Part shown: positions 25,115 through 33,477 of the stretch, piece by piece | Position numbering within the stretch: the first letter of the stretch is position 1 | Layout of the letters: each line of letters begins with the position of its first letter | From: Chryseobacterium sp. FP211-J200 | GTDB lineage: Bacteria > Bacteroidota > Bacteroidia > Flavobacteriales > Weeksellaceae | Length of the DNA stretch: 64,000 bases | Assembly: GCF_001643375.1 (NCBI RefSeq) | Contig: NZ_LSHB01000011.1 | Coordinates: 62,001-126,000 of the forward strand | Direction: 5' to 3' | Notes under the pieces: generated by a model | The model's database searches: none | What the model saw: only the letters and a program-made list of their open reading frames with translations | What the model was told of the DNA's origin: nothing | Position numbers and translations under genes: made by a program

Positions 25115-26227
25115 ATGAAACTCTGGAACACCTTTATCTTTTCAATCATTTTTATGACCAACCTTTCAGCGCAAAATACCATTATCGTAGGAACTTACAC
25201 CAATAGTGAAAAGTGCAAAAGCGGTGGCATCTACATTTTTGATTTTGATGAGAATACTTACAAATATGATCTCAAGTTCCACACAGAAAACGTCATTAAT
25301 CCAAGTTTTGTAAGCCTTAGTCCGGACAAAAAATTTCTTTTTTCCGTGAATGAAAACGGTGACAAAAGTACAGTCAGTTCCTTTTCTATAGAAGAAACTG
25401 ATGGAAAATTAATCAAAAAAGATGAGAAAAAAACACAAGGCGAAGATCCATGTTTTCTAATCTCTGACGACCAAAATATCATCACAGCCAATTATTCTGA
25501 CGGAAGCATCAATGTTTTCAAACGATATGTGGATGGTAAATTATCCGATGTTTTCCAGAATATCAAATTTGAAGGTGTTGGTTTGAATCCTAAACGTCAG
25601 GAAAAATCACACATTCACCAGGTTCAATTTTCTCCAGATCATCAATATGTTTTGGCGACTGATCTTGGATTAGATAAAATCTATGTCTTTAAATATAATA
25701 AGACAGGCGAAGAAGTTTTAGAAAAAATTGGTGAATTTGATGCAAAGAAAGGTTCTGGACCCAGACATATCACTTTTGATAAAACAGGAAAATTAATCTA
25801 TCTGGTTCAGGAATTGAGCGGCGACCTTTCTGTTTTAAGTTTTAATGACGGGAAAATCGACTTGATCCAAGAAGAAACTTTATTATCACGAAAAGTAAGA
25901 TTCAATTTCCGAGCTGCAGATATTCATCTTTCTAATAATGAGAGATTTGTCTACGTAACGAATCGTGATGATGCAGATGATATTACCGTTTTCATCAGAA
26001 AAAAAGATGGAACGGTAAAGAAGATCCAACAAACGAAAACCATTGGACGAAATCCCAGAAACTTCAGCATCAGTCCAAATAACAAACTGGTGTTGATCGC
26101 CAATCAGGACACAAACCGAATCAATATTTTCACACGTGATCTGAAAAACGGTTTGCTCACTGCGACTGGCAAGTCTATTCCCGTTTGCAGCCCTGTAAAT
26201 GTCATATTTTATGAAAAAGGTAAATAA
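25115..26227 (+). CDS. Lactonase-family seven-bladed beta-propeller, exported
   Basis: 370 residues from the ATG at 25115, which begins a signal peptide (MKLWNTFIFSI ... LSAQ); an ATG 18 bp earlier would add six unlikely residues. The body shows repeated blades with the lactonase-family hallmarks: NPSFVSLSPDKKFL, GEDPCFLISDD, NPKRQEKSHIHQVQFSPDHQYV, GSGPRHITFDKTGKLIY and GRNPRNFSISPNNKLV. The family includes 6-phosphogluconolactonase-like enzymes, though export argues against that role here. A paralogue of the same length lies at 28661, on the other side of a DUF5686 gene. Confidence 0.88.
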   Translation: MKLWNTFIFSIIFMTNLSAQNTIIVGTYTNSEKCKSGGIYIFDFDENTYKYDLKFHTENVINPSFVSLSPDKKFLFSVNENGDKSTVSSFSIEETDGKLIKKDEKKTQGEDPCFLISDDQNIITANYSDGSINVFKRYVDGKLSDVFQNIKFEGVGLNPKRQEKSHIHQVQFSPDHQYVLATDLGLDKIYVFKYNKTGEEVLEKIGEFDAKKGSGPRHITFDKTGKLIYLVQELSGDLSVLSFNDGKIDLIQEETLLSRKVRFNFRAADIHLSNNERFVYVTNRDDADDITVFIRKKDGTVKKIQQTKTIGRNPRNFSISPNNKLVLIANQDTNRINIFTRDLKNGLLTATGKSIPVCSPVNVIFYEKGK

Positions 26228-26283
26228 GTTTTACATCAAAACAATATTTAAAACAAAAAACAGTTATTAATAGTTAATGCTTG

Positions 26284-28596
26284 ATGAAATCGATGCTTGA
26301 TAAAAAATTTATTCTCTCCTTCTTTCTGATCTTCGTTACCGGTTTGCTTTTCTCGCAGACCGACAAAGAAAACGAAATAGAAAACGTCGTGATCCAAGGC
26401 GTTAAAAAATACAAAAACAAAAAAGAAAATCCCGCTTACGCCATTATGCGTGAGGTTTGGAAAAAGAAAAAATCCAATGGATTGCTTCTCCACAAAGATT
26501 ACAAATACAAAACCTACGAGAAGATAGATTTCCGTCTGGATAATATCGATAGCGCTTTTACAAAGAAGAAAGCTTTCCGCGGAATGGATTCTATCATCTT
26601 CAAATACAATGATTCCTCAGAGATTGCTGGTAAAGCTGTTTTACCGGTTTTCATCACCGAAAGTATTTTTGAAACTTACGGAAAGAACGACCCGAAAAAA
26701 GAACGAAAAGACCTTTTGGCTACGCGACTTTCCGGACTTAAAAATAATCAGATCGTGACGAAAACTGTACAAGGTATGTACAAGGACATCAATATTTATG
26801 ATAATACGATCAATTATCTGAATATCGGTTTTGTAAGTCCTGTTTCCAAAGATGGTTTCGGAGTTTTTGATTATAATATTACAGACACTATCGAGGTGAA
26901 TACCGTAAGAAGTTACGAGATCAGATTCACACCAAAAAATCCTGAAGCGCTTGCACTGAAGGGTAGACTTTATATTTCTATGGACAAATATAATGTGATG
27001 AAGGTAGAGATGGAAACCAACAAAAAGATCAACATCAATTTCGTTAAGAAAATTGCGACAGACCTTGAGTTTGATAATCCTGATGATTCTACATTTATCC
27101 CAACAAGAAATGAAACGACAATCAATCTCGTTACTAATGATAAAGACAAAGCGAAATCCATCATAGCCAGGCGTGTCGCCAATTATTCTGATTATGAATT
27201 TGACAAAGGCATCACAGATGATTTTCTGAACAAAATCGTCATTCCAGAAGACGAAATGGTCGCCAAAGACGAAACTTATTGGCAAACAAACAGAACCGAA
27301 GCGCTGACAGAAAGTGACCAGAACATCTATAAAATGTACGATGAACTAGCCGATAATCCGAAATACAAGAAGATCGTAAAGATTGTAGAAATCGGTAATT
27401 CTGGATATTTTCACATTGGTCACGGTATTGATATCGGAAATATATTTCAGTCCTTTGGATATAATGACATTGAAGGTGTAAGGCTGAGAGGCGGTTTCAG
27501 AACTTATCATGGCAAAAATGACATGTGGAGGATCCAAGGTTACACAGCGTATGGTTTCCGCGACCAGAAGTGGAAATTCGGTGGTGAGGCCAAATATATG
27601 TTCAACAAGGAAAACCGATTTATGATCGGTGCAGGTTACAGAAAAGATGTCTTGCAACTTGGTGTTCAGCTGACGACGGATGAAGGAATTATGACTCGTT
27701 CATTCGCTTCTTCTTCTGTTCTTAATAGCGGCGAAACCACATCAATGAGTTCCGTAAATCAAACCAATGTTTTCACCAGCATCGAGCCTTGGAAAAACTT
27801 TCAGGTTAGATTGGATGCAACGACTCAGAATATAAAATCCGCCGATTCTAATCTATTCAACATCAATTATTACAGAGGTGGCGTTCTGAGAACAGATCTG
27901 AATGACACCAGATTCACAGCAACCATCATCGCAAGACCTGGAATCAAATTCTCTACTTATGGCGTTGACCGTTATGAACTGACTGCTTTGGCGACCAATC
28001 CTTCAATTATTCTAAAATATACAAAAGGTATGGGCGGCGTTTTCAATTCTGATTATAACTATAACAAACTTCAGTTCTATTATTACCAGCCAGTGATATT
28101 AGGAAATTGGGGACGTTTGTTTGCCAATGTAGAAATTGGTAAAAACTTCGACGCTCTCCCACTCGCTTTGCAGAATGTGATGCCTGCCAACCAATCTTAC
28201 GGTTTAATGCGAGGTGTTTTCTCATTGATGAATTATTACGAATTTGTGGCAGATTCTTACGCCGTTATGTTTTTGGAACATCACTTCAACGGAAAAATTT
28301 TGTCTCAGATTCCATTAATTAAAAAACTAAAATTGCGTGAAGTTGCCTTTTTTCGCTCGGGAATTGGAAGTTTGAAACCAGAAACTATTACAATGAATGC
28401 AGGAAATCTGAACCTTAGCGCTCCAAACAAACCTTATTACGAATATGGTTTCGGGATTGAGAATATTGGTTGGGGAAATTTTAGATTGTTGAGATTGGAT
28501 TTCAACTGGAGAGGGAATTACCTTAACCATAATACTTCTGCAACTTCTGAGGTTAGAAAATTTGGTGTTCAGTTTGGTTTCCAGGCTAATTTTTAG
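26284..28596 (+). CDS. DUF5686 family outer-membrane-associated protein
   Basis: About 770 residues. A signal peptide is visible (KKFILSFFLIFVTGLLFSQ); possible starts are a TTG at 26281, ATG 26284 and ATG 26293. The N-terminal third holds NPAYAIMREVWKKKKSNG and the following KYKTYEKIDF, the hallmark of DUF5686. The C-terminal half alternates amphipathic strands (GFRTYHGKNDMWRIQGYTAYGFRDQ, FMIGAGYRKDVLQLGVQ, YEYGFGIENIGWGNFRLLRLDF) and ends in Phe, as in outer-membrane barrels. Function unknown. It starts 56 bp after the first lactonase gene and ends 64 bp before the second, so the three are probably one unit. Confidence 0.85.
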   Translation: MKSMLDKKFILSFFLIFVTGLLFSQTDKENEIENVVIQGVKKYKNKKENPAYAIMREVWKKKKSNGLLLHKDYKYKTYEKIDFRLDNIDSAFTKKKAFRGMDSIIFKYNDSSEIAGKAVLPVFITESIFETYGKNDPKKERKDLLATRLSGLKNNQIVTKTVQGMYKDINIYDNTINYLNIGFVSPVSKDGFGVFDYNITDTIEVNTVRSYEIRFTPKNPEALALKGRLYISMDKYNVMKVEMETNKKININFVKKIATDLEFDNPDDSTFIPTRNETTINLVTNDKDKAKSIIARRVANYSDYEFDKGITDDFLNKIVIPEDEMVAKDETYWQTNRTEALTESDQNIYKMYDELADNPKYKKIVKIVEIGNSGYFHIGHGIDIGNIFQSFGYNDIEGVRLRGGFRTYHGKNDMWRIQGYTAYGFRDQKWKFGGEAKYMFNKENRFMIGAGYRKDVLQLGVQLTTDEGIMTRSFASSSVLNSGETTSMSSVNQTNVFTSIEPWKNFQVRLDATTQNIKSADSNLFNINYYRGGVLRTDLNDTRFTATIIARPGIKFSTYGVDRYELTALATNPSIILKYTKGMGGVFNSDYNYNKLQFYYYQPVILGNWGRLFANVEIGKNFDALPLALQNVMPANQSYGLMRGVFSLMNYYEFVADSYAVMFLEHHFNGKILSQIPLIKKLKLREVAFFRSGIGSLKPETITMNAGNLNLSAPNKPYYEYGFGIENIGWGNFRLLRLDFNWRGNYLNHNTSATSEVRKFGVQFGFQANF

Positions 28597-28660
28597 GAAA
28601 TTTGTTTAAAGTCCAATTTACAAGTTAAATCTGTGATATTAATTTCTAAAATACAGCTCA

Positions 28661-29785
28661 ATGAATAGCCGAAAAATAACTCTTTTACTAAGTTTTTTAA
28701 TTTTTACAAATCTTTTTGCGCAGAGAGAATTTGTGTTTTTTGGTTCTTATAACTGGGAGAAAGGTTCCGAAGCGGTTTATGTTTACGAACTCGATACAGA
28801 AAGCGGAAAATTAACGAAAGTTACTTCATCATCGGATGTCATCAATCCAGGCTACATTACAATTTCTAATGATGGAAAATATGTTTACGCTTCGTCCGAC
28901 GCCAAAATGCCAAACGGAACAGTGAGTGCTTTCGCATTTGATGCTGATAAAAAATCATTGACTTTCCTTAATCAGCAAAAAACCGGTGGCGAAAATCCAG
29001 TTTATGTGAATGTTGATAAAAGTGGAAAATGGCTCATCAATGCAACTTACAATATTCCAACAATTTCAGTTTTCCCGATTTTGGAAAATGGGAAAATTGA
29101 TTCGATAGCTCAACATTTTACTTTTATAGAAGGAAGTGGCGTAAATCCCAAAAGACAGGACAAAGCGCACACACATTCTGTTGTTTTTTCACCAGATTAC
29201 AACACTTTGCTCGTTGCAGATCTGGGCGCCGACAAAATCTTACAATATCCTTTTGATGCGAATCTAAAAAAACCTGTGATAGATAGTCAAAAAACTTTCA
29301 TCAACACCAAACCAGGAAGCGGACCGAGACATATCACATTTAGCAAGGATGGTAAATTGGCCTACTCGATTGAAGAATTAGCTGGAATGATTTCGGTTTA
29401 CGATTTCTCAGAAAACAAGTTAAAAGAAATCCAGAGAATTGCGACGCACACAAACAAAATCAAAGAAGGTTTTGAAAGTTCCGATGTTCACATTTCGCCC
29501 GACGGAAAGTTCCTTTACGCCAGCAACAGAGGAAAAGAAAACAATATTGCTATCTTCAAAATCAAAGAAGATGGAACTTTGGAATCCATCGGTTACCAAA
29601 AAGCTGGGGGGAAACATCCAAGAACTTTTGCAATTGATGAAACTGGAAAATTCATTATTGTCACCAATGTTAATTCTCAAAATGTAACGGTTTTCAAAAG
29701 AAATCTTGAAACAGGAATGTTGAAAAAAGTGGGAAAACCAGTATCTATTAAAAATGTGACTTGTGTGAAGACGAAGATGTATTGA
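28661..29785 (+). CDS. Lactonase-family beta-propeller, exported (paralogue of 25115)
   Basis: 374 residues with a signal peptide (to about LFAQ, residue 20). It shares the blade motifs of the first copy in the same order: NPGYITISNDGKYV, GENPVYVNVDKSGKW, NPKRQDKAHTHSVVFSPDYN, GSGPRHITFSKDGKLAYSIEELAG, ESSDVHISPDGKFLYASNRGKENNIAIF and GKHPRTFAIDETGKFIIVTN. The repeated HxH (KAHTHS here, KSHIHQ in the first copy) is family-typical. Divergence between the copies is considerable, so the duplication is old. Substrate unknown. Confidence 0.88.
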   Translation: MNSRKITLLLSFLIFTNLFAQREFVFFGSYNWEKGSEAVYVYELDTESGKLTKVTSSSDVINPGYITISNDGKYVYASSDAKMPNGTVSAFAFDADKKSLTFLNQQKTGGENPVYVNVDKSGKWLINATYNIPTISVFPILENGKIDSIAQHFTFIEGSGVNPKRQDKAHTHSVVFSPDYNTLLVADLGADKILQYPFDANLKKPVIDSQKTFINTKPGSGPRHITFSKDGKLAYSIEELAGMISVYDFSENKLKEIQRIATHTNKIKEGFESSDVHISPDGKFLYASNRGKENNIAIFKIKEDGTLESIGYQKAGGKHPRTFAIDETGKFIIVTNVNSQNVTVFKRNLETGMLKKVGKPVSIKNVTCVKTKMY

Positions 29786-29813
29786 TTTTAAAATTATCTC
29801 TAATAGTAAAGCA

Positions 29814-29890
29814 CTTCGACTCCGCTCAGTGTGACAGATCTAATACTAATTGTTTAAACAATGTCAGTCTGAGCGGAGTCGAAGACTTTT
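29814..29890 (+). repeat. Long inverted repeat acting as terminator (CTTCGACTCCGCTCAG family)
   Basis: Arms of 23 bp (29814-29836 and 29862-29884) with two mismatches and a 25-bp loop, followed by CTTTTTT. It ends the DUF5686/lactonase transcript. The arm sequence resembles hairpins found many times in flavobacterial genomes, so it is likely a dispersed element used as a terminator. Confidence 0.75.
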
Positions 29891-29944
29891 TTCACAATTA
29901 GTAACATCAATTTTTATACTCTAAAATTTGGAACATAATTATCT

Positions 29945-29952
29945 TATCTTTG
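29945..29952 (+). promoter_or_regulatory. -7 promoter box for rsmA
   Basis: TATCTTTG matches TAnnTTTG and lies 14 bp before the TTG start at 29966, leaving almost no leader. Confidence 0.5.
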
Positions 29953-29965
29953 CAAAAAATCGGAA

Positions 29966-30745
29966 TTGGACGTTAGAGCAAAAAAACACCTCGGTCAGCA
30001 TTTTCTTACAGACCAGAATATCGCACGTGACATTGTAGATTCGCTTTCTTTGGAAGGTTACAAAAAAGTTTTGGAAGTGGGTCCAGGAATGGGCGTTCTT
30101 ACAAAATTCCTTCTCGAAAAAGACGTTGAAACTTACGTTGCGGAGATTGATAACGAGTCCATCGATTATCTTAAAAAACATTATCCAAAATTAGAAGAAC
30201 AACATTTCGTTGGCGATTTTCTAAAGACTGATATTCCTACAGTTTTTGGTGACGAAGAATTGGCTGTGATTGGGAATTTTCCTTATAATATTTCGTCTCA
30301 GATCTTGTTTAAAATCATTGATAATTTCCAGTACGTTCCGGAAATGAGCGGAATGTTCCAGAAAGAAGTTGCCGAAAGAACCTCTGGAATACCACGAACC
30401 AAAGAGTATGGAATTTTGTCGGTTCTGGTTCAGGCTTATTACGATGTGGAATATCTTTTCACGGTTCACGAAAATGTGTTCAATCCGCCACCAAAAGTGA
30501 AATCCGGCGTTATCCGAATGACCAGAAATCTAAAACCAGGTTTGGCAGGAAATGAAGTTTTGTTCAAGCAAATCGTGAAAGCTGGATTTGGACAAAGACG
30601 CAAAAAAATGAGTAATTCTTTGAAAGTTCTTGGGATTCCTGAAGCTATTAGTTCACATCGATTCCTTGATATTCGAGCGGAAGAATTGTCTGTGGCTGAT
30701 TTTATAGATTTTACGAATGAGTGGAAGTCGAGTTTGGGAGTTTGA
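29966..30745 (+). CDS. rsmA: 16S rRNA dimethyladenosine transferase
   Basis: Dimethylates two adjacent adenines in helix 45 of 16S rRNA during small-subunit maturation. 259 residues, normal length. Motifs: AKKHLGQHFLTDQNIA at the N-terminus, SAM-binding VLEVGPGMGVLT (about 36-47), acidic EIDNESIDYL, motif IV NFPYNISSQI (about 102-111), and the C-terminal FGQRRKKMSNSLK. The start is a TTG at 29966, because no ATG lies in front of the conserved N-terminus. The stop codon lies inside an 8-bp tandem repeat. Confidence 0.96.
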   Translation: MDVRAKKHLGQHFLTDQNIARDIVDSLSLEGYKKVLEVGPGMGVLTKFLLEKDVETYVAEIDNESIDYLKKHYPKLEEQHFVGDFLKTDIPTVFGDEELAVIGNFPYNISSQILFKIIDNFQYVPEMSGMFQKEVAERTSGIPRTKEYGILSVLVQAYYDVEYLFTVHENVFNPPPKVKSGVIRMTRNLKPGLAGNEVLFKQIVKAGFGQRRKKMSNSLKVLGIPEAISSHRFLDIRAEELSVADFIDFTNEWKSSLGV

Positions 30746-30783
30746 GAGTTTGAGAGTTTGAGAGTTTGAGAGTTTGAGAGTTT
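30737..30783 (+). repeat. 8-bp tandem repeat GAGTTTGA, about 5-6 copies, across the rsmA stop
   Basis: Near-perfect 8-bp periodicity. The first copy supplies the last rsmA codons and the TGA at 30743-30745. Copy-number change after the stop would not alter the protein. Confidence 0.85.
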
Positions 30784-30815
30784 ATCTGGAAAACTAAATT
30801 ATAAAACACAATATT

Positions 30816-30865
30816 GTCATTCCGTAGGAATCTTGACCGCTAAGTTTAGATTCCTACGGAATGAC
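30816..30865. repeat. Perfect 18-bp inverted repeat (GTCATTCCGTAGGAATCT family)
   Basis: Arms at 30816-30833 and 30848-30865 are exact complements, with a 14-nt loop. There is no strong T tract. It probably belongs to a dispersed hairpin family; similar GTCATTCC-type hairpins are common in related genomes. Confidence 0.7.
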
Positions 30866-30902
30866 GAATAAGATTTTCAGACAAACTTCAATCAATTTAT
30901 AA

Positions 30903-31014
30903 AGCCCATAGCCCCGATTGCAACGGCATCCTTTTTTGTTTTTGATTAAATTTCGATTTTATAACAAAACGTGATAAAACAAAAAAGATATAGTGGAAAG
31001 CGGGAAACAGCTCC
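30903..31014. repeat. Probable dispersed intergenic element with CTTTTTTGTTTT inverted arms
   Basis: Exact 12-bp arms (30931-30942 and 30976-30987) are flanked by AGCCCATAGCCCCGAT on the left and TATAGTGGAAAGCGGG on the right. The layout recalls a recurring spacer element of flavobacteria. Only one copy lies in this window, so dispersal is inferred from memory and not shown. Confidence 0.4.
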
Positions 31015-31036
31015 AAATAATTACATTTAAAATCCT

Positions 31037-31044
31037 TATTTTTG
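31037..31044 (+). promoter_or_regulatory. -7 promoter box for idi (near-leaderless)
   Basis: TATTTTTG matches TAnnTTTG only 5 bp before the ATG at 31049, implying a leaderless or very short-leader transcript. Confidence 0.45.
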
Positions 31045-31048
31045 TGCT

Positions 31049-31558
31049 ATGGAAAAAGTGGTATTGGTAAATCCGAACGATGATGTTTTGGGACAAATGG
31101 AAAAAATGCAGGCGCACGAAAATGGACTTTTGCATCGTGCATTTTCTGTTTTTCTGTTCAATGACCAAGGCGAAATGCTTTTGCAGAAACGCGCCAACCA
31201 AAAATACCACTCGCCAAACCAATGGACGAACGCTTGCTGCTCGCATCCACGACTCAATGAATCGTATCTGGATGGCGCTGTAAGACGCACAAAAGAGGAA
31301 TTAGGAATCGATTGTGAGTTGACGGAAAAATTTCATTTTATCTATAAAGCGGACGTTGGCGATGGACTTTGGGAACACGAGTTGGATCACGTCTTCACTG
31401 GGAATTTTTCGGGAGAATTTGATTTGAATCTGGATGAAGTTTCTGAGGTCCGTTATGTTTCTATCACTGACCTACAAAAGGAAATTACCGAGAATCCTGA
31501 ACATTTTACAGAATGGTTTAAGATCATTTGGGCGGAATATCGCAATCAGCTCAATTAG
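31049..31558 (+). CDS. idi: Isopentenyl-diphosphate delta-isomerase, type 1
   Basis: Interconverts isopentenyl and dimethylallyl diphosphate for isoprenoid synthesis. 169 residues with the type-1 Nudix-fold motifs: LLHRAFSVFLFNDQGEMLLQKRA, the active-site Cys in WTNACCSHPRL (about 60-70), the Nudix-like GAVRRTKEELGID (about 76-88) and WEHELDHVF with the catalytic Glu pair (about 112-120). Monocistronic, with its own -7 box. Type-1 Idi occurs in many flavobacteria that otherwise use the DXP pathway. Confidence 0.96.
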   Translation: MEKVVLVNPNDDVLGQMEKMQAHENGLLHRAFSVFLFNDQGEMLLQKRANQKYHSPNQWTNACCSHPRLNESYLDGAVRRTKEELGIDCELTEKFHFIYKADVGDGLWEHELDHVFTGNFSGEFDLNLDEVSEVRYVSITDLQKEITENPEHFTEWFKIIWAEYRNQLN

Positions 31559-31565
31559 AATCAAT

Positions 31566-31647
31566 CACAAAAGTCACAAAAGAATATTATCCTTTTTTGG
31601 ACTTTTGAAAATCTTATTTTAAAATTAAAGCTTTTGTGACTTTTGTG
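31566..31647. repeat. 17-bp perfect inverted repeat after idi
   Basis: Arms 31566-31582 and 31631-31647 (CACAAAAGTCACAAAAG and complement) with a 48-bp spacer. The arm itself contains a direct repeat CACAAAAG. It may fold in RNA and act as a weak terminator. Confidence 0.6.
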
Positions 31648-31718
31648 GTTACAAATAAAAGCTTATAAAAGTTCAATCCCGAAAATATTGCTTAACTTTA
31701 TTATCAAATCTCAGAATT

Positions 31719-32372
31719 ATGAAGGCTTTGGTAATTGGTGCAACTGGCGCAACGGGAAAAGATCTAGTGGATCAACTTTCTCACGACCCAGAATTTGAGC
31801 AGATCGATATTTTCGTAAGACGCCGTTCTGATTTTCATAATGACAAGATCACTGCGCACGTCGTAGATTTTGACCGACCGGAAGAATGGAAACATCTGGT
31901 AAAAGGTGACGTAGCCTTTGCTTGTCTTGGAACTACTCTGAAAACTGCGGGAAGCAAAGACAACCAGTGGAAAATAGACTACGATTATCAATATAATTTT
32001 GCGAAGGCAGCGAAGGAAAATCAGGTTGAGGATTTTGTTTTGGTGTCTGCTTACGGCGCAAGTCCGGATTCTAAAATTTTCTATTCGCGTATGAAAGGCG
32101 AATTGGAAGAAGCTATCAAAAATCTAAAATTCGAGAAAACTACATTCTTCAAACCTGGAATGTTGGAGCGTAAAAACTCTGACAGAAATGGCGAAGTTTT
32201 CGGATTAAAGGCTTTGAAGTTTGTTAATAAATTGGGACTTTTCAAAAGTCAACAACCTTTACCAACTTCGGTTTTGGCGAAAGCGATGATCAATGCTTCA
32301 AAGATCAAATCCAAGAGTTTTTCTGAAGTTAGTTTGCACAGTATTTTCAGTTTCGCTGAGAAATGTAAATAA
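31719..32372 (+). CDS. NAD(P)H-binding atypical SDR (HTATIP2-like)
   Basis: 217 residues. Nucleotide-binding motif ALVIGATGATGKDLV (GxxGxxG, residues about 6-12), then DIFVRRRSDF, FACLGTTLKTAG, YQYNFAKAAKENQVEDFVLVSAYGAS and YSRMKGELE (YxxxK-like). This order matches the TIP30/HTATIP2-like oxidoreductases. Substrate unknown. A bidirectional terminator separates it from convergent galE. Confidence 0.82.
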   Translation: MKALVIGATGATGKDLVDQLSHDPEFEQIDIFVRRRSDFHNDKITAHVVDFDRPEEWKHLVKGDVAFACLGTTLKTAGSKDNQWKIDYDYQYNFAKAAKENQVEDFVLVSAYGASPDSKIFYSRMKGELEEAIKNLKFEKTTFFKPGMLERKNSDRNGEVFGLKALKFVNKLGLFKSQQPLPTSVLAKAMINASKIKSKSFSEVSLHSIFSFAEKCK

Positions 32373-32373
32373 A

Positions 32374-32398
32374 AAAACCAATCGCAATGATTGGTTTT
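32374..32398. terminator. Bidirectional terminator between SDR gene and galE
   Basis: 10-bp perfect stem AAAACCAATC/GATTGGTTTT with a 5-nt loop, between two convergent genes. Confidence 0.85.
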
Positions 32399-32405
32399 AA
32401 TCGTA

Positions 32406-33425
32406 TTAATTCGTTCTTTCTTTCAAATACTTCTGCCATTCCCAAGTAGTTTTGAGTGCTTCTTCCAAAGTGGTTTCTGATTTCCAGCCCAATTCTTTTT
32501 CGGCTTTGTCTGCGTTGGCATAAGCAACAGTAATATCGCCTTCTCTTCTCGGACAAATTTGATATGGTACAGCAACGTCATTTGCCAATTCAAAAGCTTT
32601 TACAACTTCCAAAACCGACGAACCTTTTCCTGTTCCCAAGTTGTAAACGTCTAAAACAGTTTCCTCTTCAGAATTGATCAATTTTTTAAGCGCAGCAACG
32701 TGTGCTTTTGCCAAATCGACAACATAGATGTAATCACGAACTGCAGTTCCATCTTCCGTTGGATAATCGTCTCCCCAAATGCTCAATTTCTCTCTGATTC
32801 CAGCTGCAGTTTGAGTCACATAAGGAACAAGATTATTCGGAATTCCGGAAGGTAACTCTCCTAACAAAGCTGTTGGGTGTGCACCAATCGGATTGAAATA
32901 TCTCAATAATGTCACTCTTTTCTGATAAGCTCTTGAGAAATCTTTCAAGATGTCCTCGCCCATTTGCTTTGTTTTTCCATAGGAAGATTCAGCTTCTTTG
33001 AGCGGCGTATTTTCGTCGATCGGCATTTCGTCCGCTTGCCCATAAACGGTACAAGAAGAACTGAAGATGAAGTTGGAAATATTTCTCTTTCTGAATTCCT
33101 GAAGAACATTGACCAATGAAAACAAATTATTCTCATAATAATCCAATGGCTCTACCATGCTTTCTCCCACTGCTTTTGAAGCTGCAAAATTGATACAACC
33201 TTTGATATCGTGCGCCTCAAAAACCTGAGTCAATAATTCTTTTCTTCTTAGGTCGAAAGGATAGAAAATCGGACGTTTTCCAGTGATCTCTTCAATGTTG
33301 TTCAGAATAAATTTTTCTGAATTTGAAAGATCATCAACAATGATGACCTCAAAATTATTTTTGATCAATTCTACAACTGTGTGTGAACCGATGTAGCCTA
33401 GACCGCCTGTTACAAGTATGGACAT
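32406..33425 (-). CDS. galE: UDP-glucose 4-epimerase
   Basis: Interconverts UDP-glucose and UDP-galactose for polysaccharide and LPS precursors. 339 residues. N-terminal Rossmann motif VTGGLGYIGSHTVVELI (GxxGxxG, about 7-13), INFAASKAVGES, catalytic SSSCTVYG (Ser about 124) and YGKTKQMGE (YxxxK, about 149-153), and RYFNPIGAHP downstream. It is 52 bp downstream of a sugar aminotransferase gene on the same strand, consistent with a surface-polysaccharide unit. Confidence 0.95.
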   Translation of the reverse strand: MSILVTGGLGYIGSHTVVELIKNNFEVIIVDDLSNSEKFILNNIEEITGKRPIFYPFDLRRKELLTQVFEAHDIKGCINFAASKAVGESMVEPLDYYENNLFSLVNVLQEFRKRNISNFIFSSSCTVYGQADEMPIDENTPLKEAESSYGKTKQMGEDILKDFSRAYQKRVTLLRYFNPIGAHPTALLGELPSGIPNNLVPYVTQTAAGIREKLSIWGDDYPTEDGTAVRDYIYVVDLAKAHVAALKKLINSEEETVLDVYNLGTGKGSSVLEVVKAFELANDVAVPYQICPRREGDITVAYANADKAEKELGWKSETTLEEALKTTWEWQKYLKERTN

Positions 33426-33477
33426 TTTATAATTGATAAATGATAGTTGATGAATGATTTAATTGATATGAAATCAT

